7,119 nucleotides of DNA from Bifidobacterium breve (GTDB lineage Bacteria > Actinomycetota > Acidimicrobiia > Acidimicrobiales > Ilumatobacteraceae): positions 1-7,119 of the forward strand of contig CAMDBY010000088.1 in assembly GCA_945889575.1 (NCBI GenBank). Reading direction: 5' to 3'. The position numbers were made by a program, and so were the translations under genes. The notes beneath the pieces were generated by a model, which worked only from the letters and a program-made list of their open reading frames with translations, was not told the origin of the DNA and ran no database searches. Below are positions 6,617 through 7,119 of this stretch, one piece after another (within the stretch, counting starts at the first letter, position 1; each line of letters starts with the position of its first letter).

Positions 6617-7119
6617 GGCGAGACTTTCAGATCATTTGTGAGAATCGAATCGATTTCAGCCACAGTTATCTCGCCAGCTCGTCGAGCAACAATTGTGCCA
6701 GAACTATCAAGAAAGAATGTGGCAGGAAGTGTGACAACTCCCGCTTCCGCAAGTTGTGTTCCATCATCAATGAATGTCGGGTACGTGATGTTGTACTTCT
6801 TCAGAAATTCGGTGGCAACTTCACGCGAGTCATTGGGGTTAATACCAATGAAGTCAACGGTGGCTGCATATTTTGCGCTTGATGCAGACAGTGCAGGCAT
6901 TTCTCGTTTGCATGGTTCGCACGTTGAATACCAGAAGTTCACCACCATCGGTTTGCCAGCAGGAGCAATAGTTCCTTTGTCGCCGGTGGCATTATCTACC
7001 AACTCAACGAATGAGAATTTCTTGCCCGTGTTGCTGGCATTTGTACCGATGGTGGGTGACAACGTAGTGACGGGTTGATTGAGATTGACGTCAACGCTGT
7101 TGGTGGGCCGACTAAGAGC
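6613..7119 (-). CDS. ResA/TlpA-like thiol-disulfide oxidoreductase (5' end beyond window)
   Basis: This is a thioredoxin-fold protein that would accept electrons from CcdA and reduce disulfides outside the cytoplasmic membrane, for instance on apocytochrome c. The frame stays open to the window edge (168 residues visible), with no ATG or GTG before the fold. A TTG at 7062 is a poor start candidate. The true start, and presumably a signal peptide or membrane anchor, therefore lie outside. The active site CEPC at visible residues 67-70 sits in NFWYSTCEPCKREMPAL. CEPC and the glutamate three residues after the second cysteine (visible residue 73) match Bacillus ResA. The cis-proline loop TLPATFF (Pro132) and the strand-turn FLDSSGTIV complete the fold. 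The first visible stretch, rich in Ser, Asn, Thr and Val, looks like a linker after an export signal. The stop overlaps the ccdA start by 4 bp. It could serve a thiol target other than cytochrome c. Confidence 0.9.
   Translation of the reverse strand, partial: ALSRPTNSVDVNLNQPVTTLSPTIGTNASNTGKKFSFVELVDNATGDKGTIAPAGKPMVVNFWYSTCEPCKREMPALSASSAKYAATVDFIGINPNDSREVATEFLKKYNITYPTFIDDGTQLAEAGVVTLPATFFLDSSGTIVARRAGEITVAEIDSILTNDLKVSP

Noticed and set aside
7060..7062. TTG as the start codon of the thioredoxin-like gene
   Set aside because: The frame remains open upstream to the window edge, there is no Shine-Dalgarno before the TTG, and an export signal expected for this family would be missing.
6479..7078. 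Open plus-strand frame of 199 codons
   Set aside because: It is antisense to the thioredoxin and ccdA genes, has no recognisable motif, and the opposite strand carries clear CEPC and NPC redox motifs.

Overview
The window suggests an actinobacterium-like chromosome of middling GC content (near 50% by eye). The grounds are GTG starts on two divergent genes with -10-like hexamers almost touching the start codons, a long cytosolic-type sulfatase resembling the mycobacterial AtsA/AtsD family, and the absence of any mobile or phage genes. A low-GC aquatic lineage such as Acidimicrobiia would fit, but this is inference and no marker gene here proves it. The window is almost fully coding, with no RNA genes, CRISPR arrays, insertion sequences or long non-coding stretches seen.

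Left part (1-2886): an ABC-transporter ATPase of the DrrA/CcmA type runs leftward off the window edge. It diverges from a rightward pair, serS (seryl-tRNA synthetase) and pdxH (pyridoxamine 5'-phosphate oxidase), which are 2 bp apart. The 63-bp divergent gap must hold both promoters.

Right part (2887-7119): four genes all point leftward. In transcription order they are a ResA/TlpA-like thioredoxin (5' end beyond the window), a CcdA/DsbD-type membrane thiol carrier overlapping it by 4 bp, a small poly-gamma-glutamate-hydrolase-family protein 2 bp further on, and after 53 bp a large type I arylsulfatase. The sulfatase converges on pdxH with only 3 bp between the stop codons.

How the genes fit together: CcdA and the thioredoxin form a standard electron relay that carries reducing power across the membrane to protein thiols outside, most often for cytochrome c maturation. 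The gamma-glutamyl hydrolase and the sulfatase have no visible signal peptide, so both look cytosolic. Their link to the redox pair rests on gene order only. The most curious point is a PGA-hydrolase-family enzyme, best known from phage, that looks intracellular and is tightly coupled to ccdA. No wholly new system is evident.
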